Assembly (NCBI GenBank): GCA_019635275.1
Contig: JAHBZV010000015.1
Location: 1 to 59,142, forward strand
DNA: 59,142 nucleotides
Source: Burkholderiaceae bacterium
Lineage (GTDB): Bacteria; Pseudomonadota; Gammaproteobacteria; Burkholderiales; Burkholderiaceae_E
Reading direction: 5' to 3'
The position numbers and the translations under genes are program-made. A model generated the notes under the pieces. It made no database searches. It had not been told where the DNA came from and saw only the letters and a program-made list of their open reading frames with translations. Positions 58,990 to 59,142 of the stretch are shown here, piece by piece; position 1 is the first letter of the stretch; each line of letters begins with the position of its first letter.

Positions 58990-59142
58990 CTACATCCGGA
59001 GGGCGCTGACCATGCGCTCGACGATCAGGTCGAAGGGCGCCTGAAGCAGGGGAAGGCCCAGCGCCAGCAACACCAGCCCGGCGCCGATCGTGACCGGAAA
59101 GCCGATGGCGAAGATGTTCAGCTGCGGGGCGATCCGCGAGAT
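58990..59142 (-). CDS. fliR: Flagellar biosynthesis protein FliR, C-terminal end (cut by window)
   Basis: The last 50 codons and TAG of a gene that enters from the right. The peptide ISRIAPQLNIFAIGFPVTI and the following hydrophobic helix match the C-terminus of FliR, an integral membrane protein of the flagellar export gate (FliPQR). It signals that a flagellar cluster probably lies just outside the window, upstream on this strand. Confidence 0.82.
   Translation of the reverse strand: MSRIAPQLNIFAIGFPVTIGAGLVLLALGLPLLQAPFDLIVERMVSALRM

Overview
This 59 kb window is a compact, roughly 70% G+C chromosomal segment of a betaproteobacterium, most likely of the order Burkholderiales. Three things point there: housekeeping gene order (rpsP-rimM-trmD-rplS followed by a NUDIX CoA pyrophosphatase, a CobD/CbiB-like protein, rsgA, a pterin dehydratase, an M48 protease and orn; rpmE-rho-trxA; ffs-dnaX-ybaB-recR; carAB-greA-yhbY-rlmE-ftsH-folP-glmM), an OxyR with E. 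coli numbering of its redox cysteines, and a VPLPG-type PEP-CTERM protein. No insertion sequence, prophage or CRISPR array was seen. Both ends cut genes: recG on the left, fliR on the right.

Layout. 1-5.4 kb: recG end, a galactonokinase-family gene on the opposite strand, oxyR, cysM and a DMT exporter. 5.4-10.5 kb (minus): a translationally coupled operon moxR - DUF58 - transglutaminase (TgpA-like) - mltB, suggesting envelope work. 10.6-15.7 kb: an ECHDC3-type crotonase, a GNAT enzyme, then etfB-etfA and a large acyl-CoA dehydrogenase. 15.7-17.7 kb: a membrane zinc-ribbon protein of unknown role divergent from a PA0069-type radical SAM gene that carries a perfect LexA-type box. 17.7-20.2 kb: the S16-RimM-TrmD-L19 operon with promoter and terminator; rimM appears to start at CTG. 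20.2-28.2 kb: CoA pyrophosphatase, CobD/CbiB-like, rsgA, phhB-like, M48 protease, orn, MATE exporter and an ArnT-like glycosyltransferase. 28.3-33.7 kb: rpmE, rho, trxA, 4.5S RNA, dnaX, ybaB, recR. 33.7-39.7 kb: a CaiB-type CoA transferase, a NitT/TauT-type ABC importer, a DsbC-like periplasmic protein, and a PEP-CTERM protein behind a near-perfect sigma-54 promoter. 40-51 kb: carAB, greA, yhbY, rlmE, ftsH, folP, glmM. 51.0-51.3 kb: tRNA-Pro, tRNA-Arg, tRNA-His. 51.4-59.1 kb: signalling genes (membrane PAS histidine kinase; an EAL protein with altered GGDEF motif coupled to an intact diguanylate cyclase, behind a sigma-28-like promoter; a NarL-type two-component pair) beside the end of fliR, so this is probably the edge of a flagellar cluster.

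How the genes may work together. Most of the window is core information processing and biosynthesis. The regulatory sites tie some accessory genes to global circuits: LexA (radical SAM protein), sigma-54 (PEP-CTERM protein) and sigma-28 (c-di-GMP genes). These regulatory assignments rest on sequence matches read by eye and are inference. No wholly new multi-gene system is obvious. The best candidates for undescribed biology are the four-gene moxR-to-mltB operon, the LexA-boxed divergent pair, and the sigma-28-like c-di-GMP pair.
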